NCBI GenBank assembly: GCA_018340375.1
Contig: JAFFJZ010000007.1
Location: 1,426,001-1,490,000, forward strand
Length of the DNA stretch: 64,000 nt
Reading direction: 5' to 3'
Source: Gonatopus flavifemur
Lineage: Eukaryota > Arthropoda > Insecta > Hymenoptera > Dryinidae
Made by a program: the position numbers and the translations under genes. Shown piece after piece: positions 41,778 through 52,584 of the stretch. Position 1 is the stretch's first letter; every line of letters begins with the position of its first letter. The notes under the pieces are model-generated. The model searched no databases. It had not been told where the DNA came from and saw only the letters and a program-made list of their open reading frames with translations.

Positions 41778-44700
41778 TATGAAGTTAGCCCCCGAAGTGG
41801 AAAAAAAAATTTTTTTTTTATGGCATCCGGAAGGACATCGTTAGTACCTGATTGTACCACAAAAAATTTCGTTTGTACCTCAAGAATAAAAAAGTTACGA
41901 AAATTTTAAAAAATGGGTTGCCCCCGACTTTCACCGATTTTAATGAATAATAGCTCATTTGAAAGGTCTTGGAACGTAGATGATTGTACCATGAAGGATT
42001 TTCCGAAAAAGTCAAGGAGGGGGGAGTTACAAGCGAAAAATTGATTTTACATGAGAAAAAAATTTTTTTTCGAACTTGAGACGATACAGAACCGCCCCTG
42101 ACTGGGGCAACTTTTATATGTATGAATTATTGTTCGGGGACCTCCCGAGAATATTCCCTGCAAGTTTCATCGTTTGTACCTTTTTGGTTCGGAAGTTATA
42201 AGCCTTAGAATACGTAAAAGTCAGAATTTTGGAACTTTGAAAAATCATACAGAATTGCCCCTGACTGGGACAACTTTTATATGCATAAATTATTGTTCAG
42301 GGACCTCCCAAGAATATTCCCTGCAAGTTTCATCGTTTGTACCTCCTTGGTTCGGAAGTTATAAGTCTTAGAATACATAAAAGTCAGAATTTTCGAACTT
42401 TGAAAAATCATACAGAATTGCGCCTGACTGGGGCAACTTTTATATGCATAAAGTATTGTTCAAGGACCTTCTCAAAATATTCCTCGCAAGTTCCATTATT
42501 TGGAGCTCCTCGATTCAGTAGTTAGAAATCCCCGAACAATAATTTATGCATATAAAAGTTGCCCCAGTCAGGGGCAATTCTGTATGATTTTTCAAAGTTC
42601 GAAAATTCTGACTTTTATGTATTCTAAGACTTATAACTCCCGAACCAAGGAGGTACAAACGATGAACCTTGCAGGGAATATTCTCGGGAGGTTACCAAAC
42701 GATAATTTATGCATATAAGAGTCGCCCCAGTCAGGGGCAATTCTGTATGATTTGTCAAAGTTCGAAAATTCTGACTTTTATGTATTCTAAGACTTATAAC
42801 TTCCGAACCAAGGAGGTACATACGATGAAACTTGCAGGGAATATTCTTGGGAGGTCCCCGAACAATAATTTGTGCATTTAAACGTTGCCCCAGTCAGGGG
42901 CAATTCTGTATGATTTTTCAAAGTTCGTAAATTCTGACTTTTATGTATTCCAGGGCTTATAACCTCCGAACGAAGGAGGTACAAACGATGAAACCCGCAG
43001 GGAATATTCTTGGGAGGTCCCTGAACAATAATTCATGCATATAAAAGTTGCCCCAGTCAGGGGCAATTCCGTATGATTTTTCAAAGTTCGAAAATTCTGA
43101 CTTTTATGTATTCTAAGACTTATAACTTCCGAACCAAGGAGGTACAAACGATGAAACCCGCAGGGAATATTCTTGGGAGGTCCCTGAACAATAATTCATG
43201 CGTATAAAAGTTGCCCCAGTCAGGGCAATTCTGTATGATTTTTCAAAGTTCGAAAATTCTGACTTTTATGTATTCTAAGACTTATAACTTCCGAACCAAG
43301 GAGGTACAAACGATGAAACTTGCAGGGAATATCTTGGGAAGTCCCCGCACAATAATTCATCCGTATAAAAGTTGCCCCAGTCAGGGCAATTCTGTATGAT
43401 TTTTCAAAGTTCGAAAATTCTGACTTTTATGTATTCTAAGCCTTATCACTTCCGAACCAAGGAGGTACAAACGATGAAACTTGCAGGGAATATTCTTGGG
43501 AGGTCCCAGAACAATAATTTATGCATATAAAAGTTGCCCCAGTCAGGGGCAATTCTGCATGATTTTTCAAAGTTCGAAAATTCTGACTTTTATGTATTCT
43601 AAGACTTATAACTTCCGAACCAAGGAGGTACAAACAATGAGACTTGCAGGGAATATTCTCGGAAGGTTACCAAACAATAATTTATGCATATAAAAGTTGC
43701 CCCAGTCAGGGCCATTCTGTATGATTTCTCAAAGTTCGTAAATTCTGACTTTTATGTATTCCAGGGCTTATAACTTCCGAACCAAAGAGGGACAAACGAT
43801 AAAACTCGCAGGGAATATTCTTGGGAGGTCCCTGAACAATAATTCATGCGTATAAAAGTTGCCCCAGTCAGGGCAATTCTGTATGATTTTTCAAAGTTCG
43901 AAAATTCTGACTTTTATGTATTCCAGGGCTTATAACTTCCGAACCAAAGAGGGACAAACGATAAAACTCGCAGGGAATATTCTTGGGAGGTCCCTGAACA
44001 ATAATTCATGCGTATAAAAGTTGCCCCAGTCAGGGCAATTCTGTATGATTTTTCAAAGTTCGAAAATTCTGACTTTTATGTATTCTAAGCCTTATCACTT
44101 CCGAACCAAGGAGGTACAAACGATGAAACTTGCAGGGAATATTCTTGGGAGGTCCCAGAACAATAATTTATGCATATAAAAGTTGCCCCAGTCAGGGGCA
44201 CCTCTGTATGATTTTTCAAAGTTTGAAAATTCTGACTGTTATGTATTCTAAGACTTATAACTTCCGAAACAAGGAGGTACAAACGATGAAACTTGCAGGG
44301 AATATCTTGGGAGGTCCCCGAACAATAATTCATGCATATAAAAGTTGCCCCAGTCAGGGGCAATTCTGTATGATTTTTCAAAGTTCGTAAATTCTGACTT
44401 TTATGTATTCCAGGGCTTATAACTTCCGAACCAAGGAGGTACAAACGATGAAACCCGCAGGGAATATTCTTGGGAGGTCCCTGAACAATAATTCATGCAC
44501 ATAAAAGTTGCCCCAGTCAGGGGCAAAATTCTGTATGATTTTTCAAAGTTCGTAAATTCTGACTTTTATGTATTTCAGGGCTTATAACTTCCGAACCAAG
44601 GAGGTACAAACGATGAGACTTTCCAGGGAATATTCTTGGGAGGTTACCAAACAATAATTCATGCATATAAAAGTTGCCCCAGTCAGGGGCAATTCTGTAT

Positions 44701-45190
44701 GATTTTTCAAAGTTCGAAAATTCTGACTTTTATGTATTCTAAGGCTTATAACTTCCGAACCAAGGAGGTACAAACGATGAAACTTGCAGGGAATATTCCC
44801 GGGAAGTCCCCGAACAATAATTTATACATACAAAAGTTGCCCCAGTCAGGGGCGGTTCTGTATGATCGTCTCAAATTCGAAAAAAAATTTTTTCCTCATG
44901 TAAAATCAGTTTTTCGCTTGTAACTCCCTCCTCCTTGACTTTTTCGGAAAATCCTTCATGGTATAATCATCTACGTTCCAAGACCTTTCAAATGAGCTAT
45001 TATTCATTAAAATCGATGAAAGTCGGGGGCAACCCATTTTTTTAAATTTTCGTAACTTTTTTATTCTTGAGTTACAAACGAAATTTTTTGTGGTACAATC
45101 AGACACTAACGATGTTCTTCCGGATGCCATAAAAAAAAAATTTTTTCTTCCACTCCGGGGGCTAACTTCATACAGGTCTTTTTTTCTCCG
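41778..45190. mobile_element. Foldback element, 3.4 kb, with an internal tandem array
   Basis: Outer arms of about 290 bp are inverted copies: GTATGAAGTTAGCCCCCGAA at 41778 pairs with the complement ending at 45175, and GGGTTGCCCCCGACTTTCA with its complement near 45030. The right tip continues GTCTTTTTTTCTCCGTA, while the left tip is replaced by the preceding MITE. Between the arms lies a 163-bp tandem array. Frames inside repeat as fragments such as LRIHKSQNFRTLKNH, but the 163-bp period is not a multiple of three, so no protein is conserved. Confidence 0.9.
42061..44880. repeat. 163-bp tandem array, 18 units, one orientation switch
   Basis: The hairpin word GCCCCAGTCAGGGGC (or GCCCCTGACTGGGGC) marks each unit. 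It occurs in one orientation at 42094, 42257 and 42420, and in the other at 42561, 42724, 42887, 43050, 43213, 43374, 43536, 43699, 43861, 44023, 44185, 44347, 44510, 44676 and 44839. Spacing is 161-166 bp, mostly 162-163. Units are highly similar; the switch lies between 42434 and 42561. Confidence 0.95.
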
Positions 45191-45753
45191 TATAGCGAGG
45201 TGCAACTTTGTCTTAAAAAAACTGAAGTTCTCCGGTACCGCTGAACTGAAGAATTTCTGTCCATCATGAATTTTTACTGTTCACGTACTGAAAAATTGCT
45301 GTCGTATCATAATTTTCCGTATTTTATATAAAATTTTATGTTTTTTATTTCAATTTCCTAGCAACAATTTTCCAATACGTGTACTGGAATTTCAATGTAA
45401 TTTTTCCTGCACAAATGTACAGATTAATATCCTATCCGGCATAACATGTCCCTGAAACGTTTAAGGAAGGTTTATAGAACGTAGAAAAGGTGTTCTGAAC
45501 GTTCAGTAAACGTCAAAGAGACACATTTTGCTTTTAGGGATGGTTTCTGGTACGGTACTGCAATTTTTCCGCAGATTTTTCTTGCAGCGAAGTCAATACG
45601 CATATCCGCCAATGCTGACGATCGAATATAGCTTGGCGCAATGTTGACAGGCAAGGCTTGGCAATCTATAAATATTCAACGTCGGTTAACCACAAATTTG
45701 AAATTTAATGTTGCACCGATATCGGTGTTCAACGAATTTCGGTTGTCAGCCTA
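45191..45753. other. Intergenic, GAACGT words near 45450-45520
   Basis: AAACGTTTAAGGAAGG, GAACGTAGAAAAGG and GAACGTTCAGTAAACG repeat the AACGT word seen in other elements; ends are not defined. Confidence 0.35.
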
Positions 45754-46019
45754 CACTGTTCGAAATGTCTTTAAATTTAATATATTTTTCATGTACATTT
45801 GTAAATTAAATTCCCAATTCTTGTTAATTGAAATGAGAATTCATTTACACGCAACTGGATTTTAAATTTTTGCTATATTATATCATACATTAATATATAT
45901 TTTCGTAACTGAAATTCCATTCAAATGTAATTGAAATTTCGACGAACTTCTCAGTTATGAGAATAACTTTTGCTTCCATTACATGTAATTGAAAGTTCAA
46001 TCAGAAATTTCTCATAGTG
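45754..46019. mobile_element. TA-flanked MITE, unbroken reference copy
   Basis: TA|CACTGTTCGAAATGTCTTTA at the left; TTTCTCATAGTG|TG at the right. This 266-bp copy shows the original structure of the MITE split by RTE at 6466-11223. Confidence 0.88.
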
Positions 46020-46195
46020 TGCCATTGATTCACAATTCCGCCAGGTTTGGCGCTTGCTAGGCCCATCCTTGGTCCAACATTGACTGAACGATAGATTCTA
46101 TTGAACGTGAGGATCATTTGAAACGTTGTTGGATATCCCAAAAACTTTGGTCTAGTCTGGATAAGAATTAGTTTTCAATATACCGCCGATCATTG
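46020..46195. other. Intergenic with TTGGC-type words
   Basis: CCGCCAGGTTTGGCGCTTGC and CTTGGTCCAACATTGAC words recur loosely at 45600-45700 and 47010-47200. Confidence 0.3.
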
Positions 46196-46609
46196 CACTG
46201 AGAGAAGAGCGATTTGGAGGTTCAGTAAATAGTATTATATTTGATTGATAAATCTGAATATTACTGAACTTTCAGCGATGTTTCACGAAATTTCAAGAAG
46301 GATTACTGAAATTTTGCTTTACATCACTCAGTGTTCTACAATTGTTATCATAGAATACAATATTCATAACCAAATTTGTTGTGTAACACTCAATTACTAG
46401 ACGTTTAGGAATTGAGTGACACACAGCGAATTTGGTCGTGAATATTGCATTATATAATAACGATTGTAGAACAGTGAGTAATGGAAAGCAAAATTTCAAT
46501 AATGTTTCTTGAAATTTCGTGAAACGTCGCTGAAAGTTCAGTAATATTCAGATTTATCGATCAAATATAATACTATTTACTGAACCTCCAAATCGCTCTG
46601 CTCTCAGTG
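46196..46609. mobile_element. Near-perfect 414-bp palindromic MITE
   Basis: Left CACTGAGAGAAGAGCGATTT; right AAATCGCTCTGCTCTCAGTG. The arms, about 200 bp each, pair almost completely (GGAGGTTCAGTAAATAGTAT with its complement). The centre is near 46400. Confidence 0.92.
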
Positions 46610-47796
46610 TGGTAATAGCATGGCTGAATATTGGCATGCTCCTCAATTTTACCTTTTGATGGCTGAATTGCTAGCTACGTTACCGATCTAGTGTTTCTCG
46701 CGAGTAGTGAGAGATGTATACAAGGAATATTTGAGACTCAAATAATTCTCTGGAAGAACAGTCAATCGTTCTTTGTTACAGGTTACAGGAGGACTCCTAA
46801 CGCTGATCCATATCGTGTATACTTCTCATGGCAAACCTTAGTGACAAAAAACACCGAGTTGTTTACAGATAAATCAGGAAAACACAATAAGATCCTCAAC
46901 AACGTATATTGGAAACTGTGAATTGCGCATACTTTTTATATATTTTGGGGTTAATTATTTTTTAGAAATCTATCATTGGCGCGACATTGCTAAACAAAAT
47001 TCTCTATTGTCTTTCAATGATGGTCTGTTTCATTGCCATTCCTGCACTCCATGCATTCCAATGATGGGGCTCCATTGGGAAAACACATTGATAAATCATA
47101 AAATGATGTTATCATTTCAGTGTTGCGCTATGCTTTGTTACAAAGCCTCGGCCATACTTTATCTATATTGCGCCATGCTAGCGCCAATAGTCAATTTCTG
47201 TATGGGTAACCTTTCAGCTTTTCGCTGGTTTTTAATCAGCTCCTAATCAATTCAGACGTTACACTCCCAGCAATTGTGTTTCAGTTACCCCGCAGTGTGC
47301 TTTTGAATTTAAATGGCCAACTCGGTCCATCGATAAGTGCCGTATTGATTACTGAAAAAGAATTCTGCTGGCCGTCTTTTCTGGAACTAATTTGATTGTT
47401 CATCGACCTCTCAGTCGGGTTGTTTCCAATTCGAAGTGGACAGTGTCGGCTGCATATACAGCTCATATATTTGCATATATTTGCTCATTCACATGGCAAA
47501 GCATACAGCATTGCTTATTGAAATCGATCTGAATCCATAGAAAAACGTGGTACTGTAATGTTCATTGGGACAGTATTCATAATGATCCAACTAAAATAGA
47601 TTTACCTTTAGTCTCTCTGGTGAAATAAATATATTGAAATCGACAAAATGAACTTCCATCAGATTTTACCAGAATATTGTCCAAGATTTGTTGAAATTGA
47701 GTCAGAACAAACGATATTTTCGTTGAAGGAGTTCATGAAGTTAATCAAGTCTCTTTGATAAACCACGATATGAAATCTAATTGTAGTTAGATGAAC
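46610..47796. other. Intergenic, nothing assignable
   Basis: Frames at 46691-46921 and 46923-47246 adjoin but resemble nothing known. CATTGCCATTCCTGCACTCC and TGCGCCATGCTAGCGCCAAT are loosely repeated words. Confidence 0.35.
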
Positions 47797-48026
47797 CCCT
47801 GGTAAAAAAAATCCATTGATTCTCGCCGCATCCCATTGAATCCCATTGAATCCAATTGATGAATGTACTTTTCCAATGTGATTCTGGTTGAATTTTACAC
47901 GATGTTTCTACCAAATCCCATGACTTTTCATTCCATCAGATTTCCTATGGATTATTTGAACCAGGGTAGACCTTTGTCCAATTTGAATGAGATTTCACAA
48001 GATATAATGGGTCTTATTAATCAGGG
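47797..48026. mobile_element. Word-array element with CCCTGGT-like ends
   Basis: Left CCCTGGTAAAAAAAATCCAT; right ATGGGTCTTATTAATCAGGG. The interior repeats CCCATTGAATCC and TCCAATTGAT words. Confidence 0.65.
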
Positions 48027-48061
48027 TTAACAATGAGGAGTACTTCAAATCTCAGTCGATA

Positions 48062-48365
48062 CACGGAGAAGAATGCCGCTCGCAAACATAAGAATTTTGG
48101 TTATTTTTCTTAGTAAACTAGAAACAGGAAGGTTTGTAGAATGAATTGTTACATAAAAACACGGCAGATTATGAATATTGTAGAAAAAGTGATAGGTAAG
48201 ATTGAAATTTTGAACGTTGAACATCAAATTTTATAAAGCGTACAGTAAAATTCAGTTATTCATTCGTAATCTCCCGTACTTTTATGTAAAAATTCATTTT
48301 ACAAACCTTCCTGTTTCTGGTTTATCAAGCAAAATAAGGAAAAATACTATATTTTTTTCTCTGTA
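48062..48365. mobile_element. TA-flanked foldback MITE
   Basis: TA|CACGGAGAAGAATGCCGC at the left; ATATTTTTTTCTCTGTA|TA at the right. AGAAACAGGAAGGTTTGTAG pairs with the complement near 48305. Confidence 0.85.
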
Positions 48366-48418
48366 TACACGCCTACACATTTTCCAGAATTTTCCTGAGC
48401 ACTTCAATTGGACTTATA

Positions 48419-48669
48419 CACTGAGAAAAAAGTATTGGTCTCATAACAATACTGTTTGTCTATAGGCAAACAGTACCATCAGATATACCATCTATCTGAA
48501 GTATAGGGATATCGGTATTGCCACCACAGCCTAACGGATAGTTCTAGGAGCGATACAGATTGTTACAATATTAATTTGTATTGTTTTAGAACATCATGAG
48601 TGTCACCACTGTAGCTTTCCTCTTGGCCATACTTCAGATGGTTAGTATAACCACACATTTTTTTCAGTG
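48419..48669. mobile_element. TA-flanked MITE
   Basis: TA|CACTGAGAAAAAAGTATTGG at the left; ACACATTTTTTTTCAGTG|TA at the right. The inner ATACCATCTATCTGAAGTAT mirrors ATACTTCAGATGGTTAGTAT. Confidence 0.85.
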
Positions 48670-48706
48670 TAGCACTCAGTTAATAGGAGATATCCGGGAG
48701 CTGTGA

Positions 48707-48964
48707 GACGGGTTTTGTTTTCGTGGTAAAAATACAATAAAAATACCAGACATTCGAGCAGTTTTTATCCCTAATACAACTCCTAATACATCTCCTGGCT
48801 CAAGGAGTTTGGAGAATGTGAAACAGTCTGACAATTATGATCGTTTTCTGAAAAGATGTGATATCAATATTCTCCAAAATATCGGGGGGTTGTCAGACAC
48901 GCCGGTGAATAAAAGAAAGTGGTATATTCTGATGGAAGTTCTTTATTCACATCGTGAAAAATAG
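48707..48964 (+). pseudogene. Coding-like fragment without a start codon (85 codons)
   Basis: An open stretch whose translation looks protein-like: IPDIRAVFIPNTTPNTSPGS, then RSLENVKQSDNYDRFLKRCD, INILQNIGGLSDTPVNKRKW, YILMEVLYSHREK, then stop. Composition is balanced, unlike the AT-rich background frames. There is no ATG at its head; an acceptor-like AAAATACCAG precedes the IRAV part. It may be a host exon, a C-terminal exon, or a decayed gene. Family unknown. Confidence 0.4.
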
Positions 48965-49031
48965 TGAAGAATACTGAAAAGTAGTAAAGAATTTAATTGC
49001 CTAATTTTTTGTCTTTGAACGGAAAAGTTGC

Positions 49032-49323
49032 CTACTCTGAATCATTGCTAGCATCGCCTTAAATTGAAACAGCCTTTTGTCTACCAGTTTGGCGGCGTAA
49101 TATGGAAACGAAATCCATAAATGTTTCATACGAAGCGATCGTGGGATCTACGCTACCATTTCTAGCTTTGAGATGTAAAATGATAATTTCGGCTTCTCAA
49201 TTTTATATGCTGTACCATGGTACTTAGCGGTTTATTCTTATTGACAACGTCTTTGATGTCAGCCACGAAAGCATGAACATCAATCGGTCGATTAATATTT
49301 ATATTATACTCGTATTGCAGCAT
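49032..49323 (-). pseudogene. Frameshifted coding remnant, unidentified
   Basis: Minus frame one gives MLQYEYNINI, RPIDVHAFVADIKDVVNKNK, PLSTMVQHIKLRSRNYHFTS, ending at TAG (49162-49164). The neighbouring frame then continues with KARNGSVDPTIASYETFMDF, VSILRRQTGRQKAVSI, a TAA, and GDASNDSE ending at TAG (49032-49034). Two adjoining frames that both look like protein, joined by one indel, suggest a pseudogene C-terminus. Convergent to the fragment at 48707-48964. Family unknown. Confidence 0.4.
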
Positions 49324-49423
49324 GACTAAAAAAATTACGAAAACTTATGAAAAAATCTTGCAAAAGATGAACATTGAAATTTTATGAACATCTGAAATAT
49401 TCGCAGCACAAAACACGATTTTA

Positions 49424-49792
49424 CACGGAGAAAAAGGAATTCGCTGTGGCAGTGAAATCTACTTTTGCTGGGTTCCTTTTGCCAGAGCAGCAAATTTTTT
49501 GCTGTGACGGCAAACTATTTGCTGTTCCAGCAATCTTGTTAGCTGCGACAGCGAATTTTTAGCTGTGGCAGCAAAAATGTTTGCTATCCCAGTAAAATTT
49601 GTTTGCTATTCTGTATATAATACTGAAAATTTGCTAGCGGAGCAGACATTTTTTGCAGCCACAGCTAAAAAATTGCTGTCGTAGCTAACACGATTGCTGT
49701 TATAGCAAATTTTTAGCTAGGTCAGCAAAAAATTTTGCTATGCTATATATAATACCTAGATTTGCTGCGTCAGCGAATTTTTTCTCTCCGTG
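49424..49792 (+). mobile_element. 369-bp word-array MITE, twin 1 (TTTGCTGnnnCAGCAAA)
   Basis: TA|CACGGAGAAAAAGGAATTCG at the left; TTTTTTCTCTCCGTG|TA at the right. The interior is a series of short palindromic words: GCTGTGGCAG, GCTGTGACGGC, GCTGTTCCAGC, GCTGCGACAGC, each followed by AAA or ATT. Confidence 0.93.
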
Positions 49793-50120
49793 TAGATCGA
49801 CAGATGTAGAACACTTGACATGTTTGACGGCCACCCTAAAATTTTCTCGCACAACCCCCCAATTTCTATATATTCACAAAATGATTACTGCGTCATGGAT
49901 ACATCAAATGTTCATGCAAAACTCCGTTTGCGTGTCAAAAGCCTCTTCTCCAAAGAATACTTTTTGCACACTTACCTTTGTGAACATCTTGGAAAACTAA
50001 CTAAAAATGCCGCAAAAACAAACGTTCAAGAAAACTTCTTTCAACAAGAATCAAACCACCATTTGGAGAGATACTAAGAATGGGTGTCGCCACCTACAAA
50101 TGTGTATGGCAAAGTGCGTC
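49793..50120. other. Spacer between the inverted MITE twins, with open frames
   Basis: 328 bp with open frames in all three plus phases (49820-50077, 49740-50000, 50007-50213), each partly protein-like but none recognised. Composition differs from both arms. Confidence 0.4.
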
Positions 50121-50489
50121 CACGGAGAGAAACAATTTGCTGACGCAGCAAATCGTGGTATTAAATATAGAATAGCAAATTTTTTTGCTGACCTAGCTAA
50201 AAATTTGCTATAACAGCAATCGTGTTAGCTACGGCAGCAATTTTTAGCTGTGGCAGCAAAAAATGTTTGCTTCGCCAGCAAATTTTCAGTATTATATACA
50301 GAATAGCAAACAAATTTTGCTGGGATAGCAAACATTTTTTGCTGCCACAACTAAAAATCCGCTGTCACAGCTAACAAGATTGCTGGAACAGCAAATAGTT
50401 TGCTGTCACAGCAAAAAATTTGCTGCTCTGGCGAAAGGAACCCAGCAAAAGTAGATTTCGCTGCCACAGCGAATTCCTTTTTCTCCGTG
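50121..50489 (-). mobile_element. 369-bp word-array MITE, twin 2, inverted
   Basis: Reverse complement of 49424-49792 with the same length. Left CACGGAGAGAAACAATTTGC; right AATTCCTTTTTCTCCGTG. Its flanks are TC on both sides rather than TA. Together with twin 1 it makes a palindrome about 1.07 kb long. Confidence 0.93.
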
Positions 50490-51062
50490 TCCGAACGAGG
50501 AAAACAATCGTGGTTTCTAAATGTTGGACTTTTGAGACACAGGTGCCGTGAATGCGTCTCATAACTCTATGATCTTCCCTACCTCAAAGTTGCTAATTTC
50601 TTAAAATATTCATGATCATGAGTACACTTCAGAGCGCTTCCGGCTTTACAGACCTGAGGACATCACCTTCGTGAAGAATATTGTTGATGGATCGATGAAT
50701 ACCCTCGTAGAAATTAACACCGAATCAACGTTATTCCGAGCTCAGATAGCTTGGAACAACATTGATCCGGTGTTAATTTCTGTTATAGCGTAATATGGTG
50801 ATTTGACAAAGAACCAACGTGGAGCCACTTGCCTTCTATTAGGTTATTTTATCCACCGATTTTACACCTACATTCCATGTGGAGAGATTATCATTATTCT
50901 TTTCTCCCTTGCGAATTTTGATTTCACATGAGATGAAATATCTAGTGAGAATGCTTCAGGTCTTTACTAGTTTTGTGATACTGCATTGGACAAAAACTAG
51001 ACGCTGGCAAGGGTTTGGCAAGTATTTCGTGTGGCTTTGCGGGGGCTGGTTTTTCTCTAGTG
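50490..51062. other. Intergenic; hairpin at 50710-50783
   Basis: GAAATTAACACCGAATCAAC pairs with GTTGATCCGGTGTTAATTTC eight bases after an inner AGCT stem. Otherwise nothing. Confidence 0.45.
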
Positions 51063-51253
51063 CACATGGGGAACAGAAAATAGAGAAATTCACCTTATAG
51101 AATGACAACGCATCGCATTATAAGACAAAAATAGATTTTCCTCTTATCATGTGAATTATTTGACAATATATTTCGTTTAAATTTCCATTTAAAGACTCGA
51201 AGCGACGCGTTGTCATCCTACAGGGTGAATTGCGCCATTTTCTTTTTTCCATG
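51063..51253. mobile_element. MITE with CACATGG ends
   Basis: Left CACATGGGGAACAGAAAATA; right CATTTTCTTTTTTCCATG|TA. The inner GAATGACAACGCATCGC mirrors GCGACGCGTTGTCATCC. Confidence 0.8.
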
Positions 51254-52084
51254 TAGCGTTACAAAACTGATGAATGCCTAGAGTCATTTCTACTACACGG
51301 AGAAAACGAGGGTTGGAAAATTATCAATAATTAAAATAAACTCCCAAAGAATGATATTGTTCATTAATAAATACTTTCTCCATATATTTTATACAATCCA
51401 GTTTAGTAATTTTTGTGAGCTATTATTTATTGTGATGAATCGTTTCAAAAAAAGCTATCATGTTCGATTTATCTTTATGCAGTTCTTTCTTTTGTGGTGA
51501 TAGGATAGTAATTTTTCATTTGATGTCAAAAGACTTAGCGATATGTATCAAAAACACATTTCACTATACGGAATAATAATTTCTCCTGCACTGAAATGAT
51601 GAAATCCTTGGAACGCTCAATAAATAACACCTACTGTTTTCAGAAATTATTCATATATGTAGGAAAAAAATACAATCCCGTTCAATAGAAAAAAGATACT
51701 TCTATTCATTTCAATGTATTCGTTATTGATTTTAATAAAAAAAAAACATTTACCAATGAAAGTCAATCATAATAAGGGAAATTGAACTTTCCTATGAGCT
51801 TTGTAAAACTTTTCGACTGGATATGGAACTTTATGGCCTTCATATTAGAATTTCCGCGTCTATTTACTGAATTTTCTCAATTGCATTCCATATCTTTCTA
51901 ATTTAGCAATTCAGTTGGAATAAAAAAGTGTCAATGTTGAACTTGAGAATTTCATTATACAAATATGCATATCGCGGATAAATAATTTTCAAACAAATAA
52001 TCCTATACGTATAGTCATATTTATCTTATAAATCTAAACCGAACATAACCGGCATTTTATTTTTCTTTGAGTGGGAATTTCTAT
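51254..52084. other. Intergenic; orphan MITE left end at 51299
   Basis: TA|CACGGAGAAAACGAGGG at about 51299 looks like a MITE left terminus, but no matching right end follows within 800 bp. AT-rich, no frames. Confidence 0.35.
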
Positions 52085-52095
52085 TTATTAAAAAT

Positions 52096-52213
52096 CATCA
52101 TCATCATCATGAAGTGATCAGTCTTACGACTGGTTTGATGAACCAGTCAAAGGATATCAAGGACAGGTATCATGAATATCCCCCTGGAGGATCCGCCATC
52201 ATCCACGAGGAGG
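52096..52213 (-). mobile_element. Internally deleted RTE derivative, 118 bp, with 11-bp TSD
   Basis: Perfect target duplications TTATTAAAAAT flank it (52085-52095 and 52214-52224). Read on the minus strand it starts with about 65 bp of the RTE 5' end (CCTCCTCGTGGATGATGGCG ... TTGATATCCTTT) joined directly to the RTE 3' end (TCATCAAACCAGTCGTAAG, then a (ATG)n tail). The joint creates a hairpin, GACTGGTTcatcAAACCAGTC. Noncoding; presumably mobilised in trans by RTE proteins. Confidence 0.9.
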
Positions 52214-52224
52214 TTATTAAAAAT

Positions 52225-52584
52225 ATACAATTAAAATTATGCATTATACGATACCTTAAATATATTTCTTGGACTTTCATAATCCAAAAAAGAACTATAA
52301 AAGATTGAAATTTTTCCATGTGCTCAAGAAATTTTTAACAATCATTTTCAAAAATTCTCAGATGGTACGCATATACTCCGAACCGTTTAGTAATTTGTGA
52401 CTAATATGCACGCTATAACTATATATGTCATGTATATGTTATACGGTGCGTGTTGTACGATGACTCCGTAGAGGGGATAATTCCGTTGCATGAGTCACTT
52501 TTCGGCATCACTGTTTCGATTTTGTTCATAGGTCAGTCGATCGAATAGGGAAGCGCGTAGATCAGCGCGGTCACAAGTAACATA
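52225..52584. other. Intergenic, nothing assignable
   Basis: A somewhat GC-richer part (52450-52580) with no frame. Confidence 0.35.

Noticed and set aside
42061..44880. CRISPR-like regularly spaced hairpin repeats
   Set aside because: The whole 163-bp unit is repeated, with no unique spacers, one orientation reversal and clearly eukaryotic context; it is a tandem array in a foldback element.
42174..44923. Series of similar 60-119-codon frames (LRIHKSQNFRTLKNH type)
   Set aside because: They arise from the 163-bp unit read in different phases; the period is not divisible by three and both strands show frames, so no protein is selected.
49424..50489. Single 1.07-kb foldback transposon
   Set aside because: Each half has its own complete pair of CACGGAGA ends and its own dinucleotide flanks, so two inverted MITE insertions explain it better.
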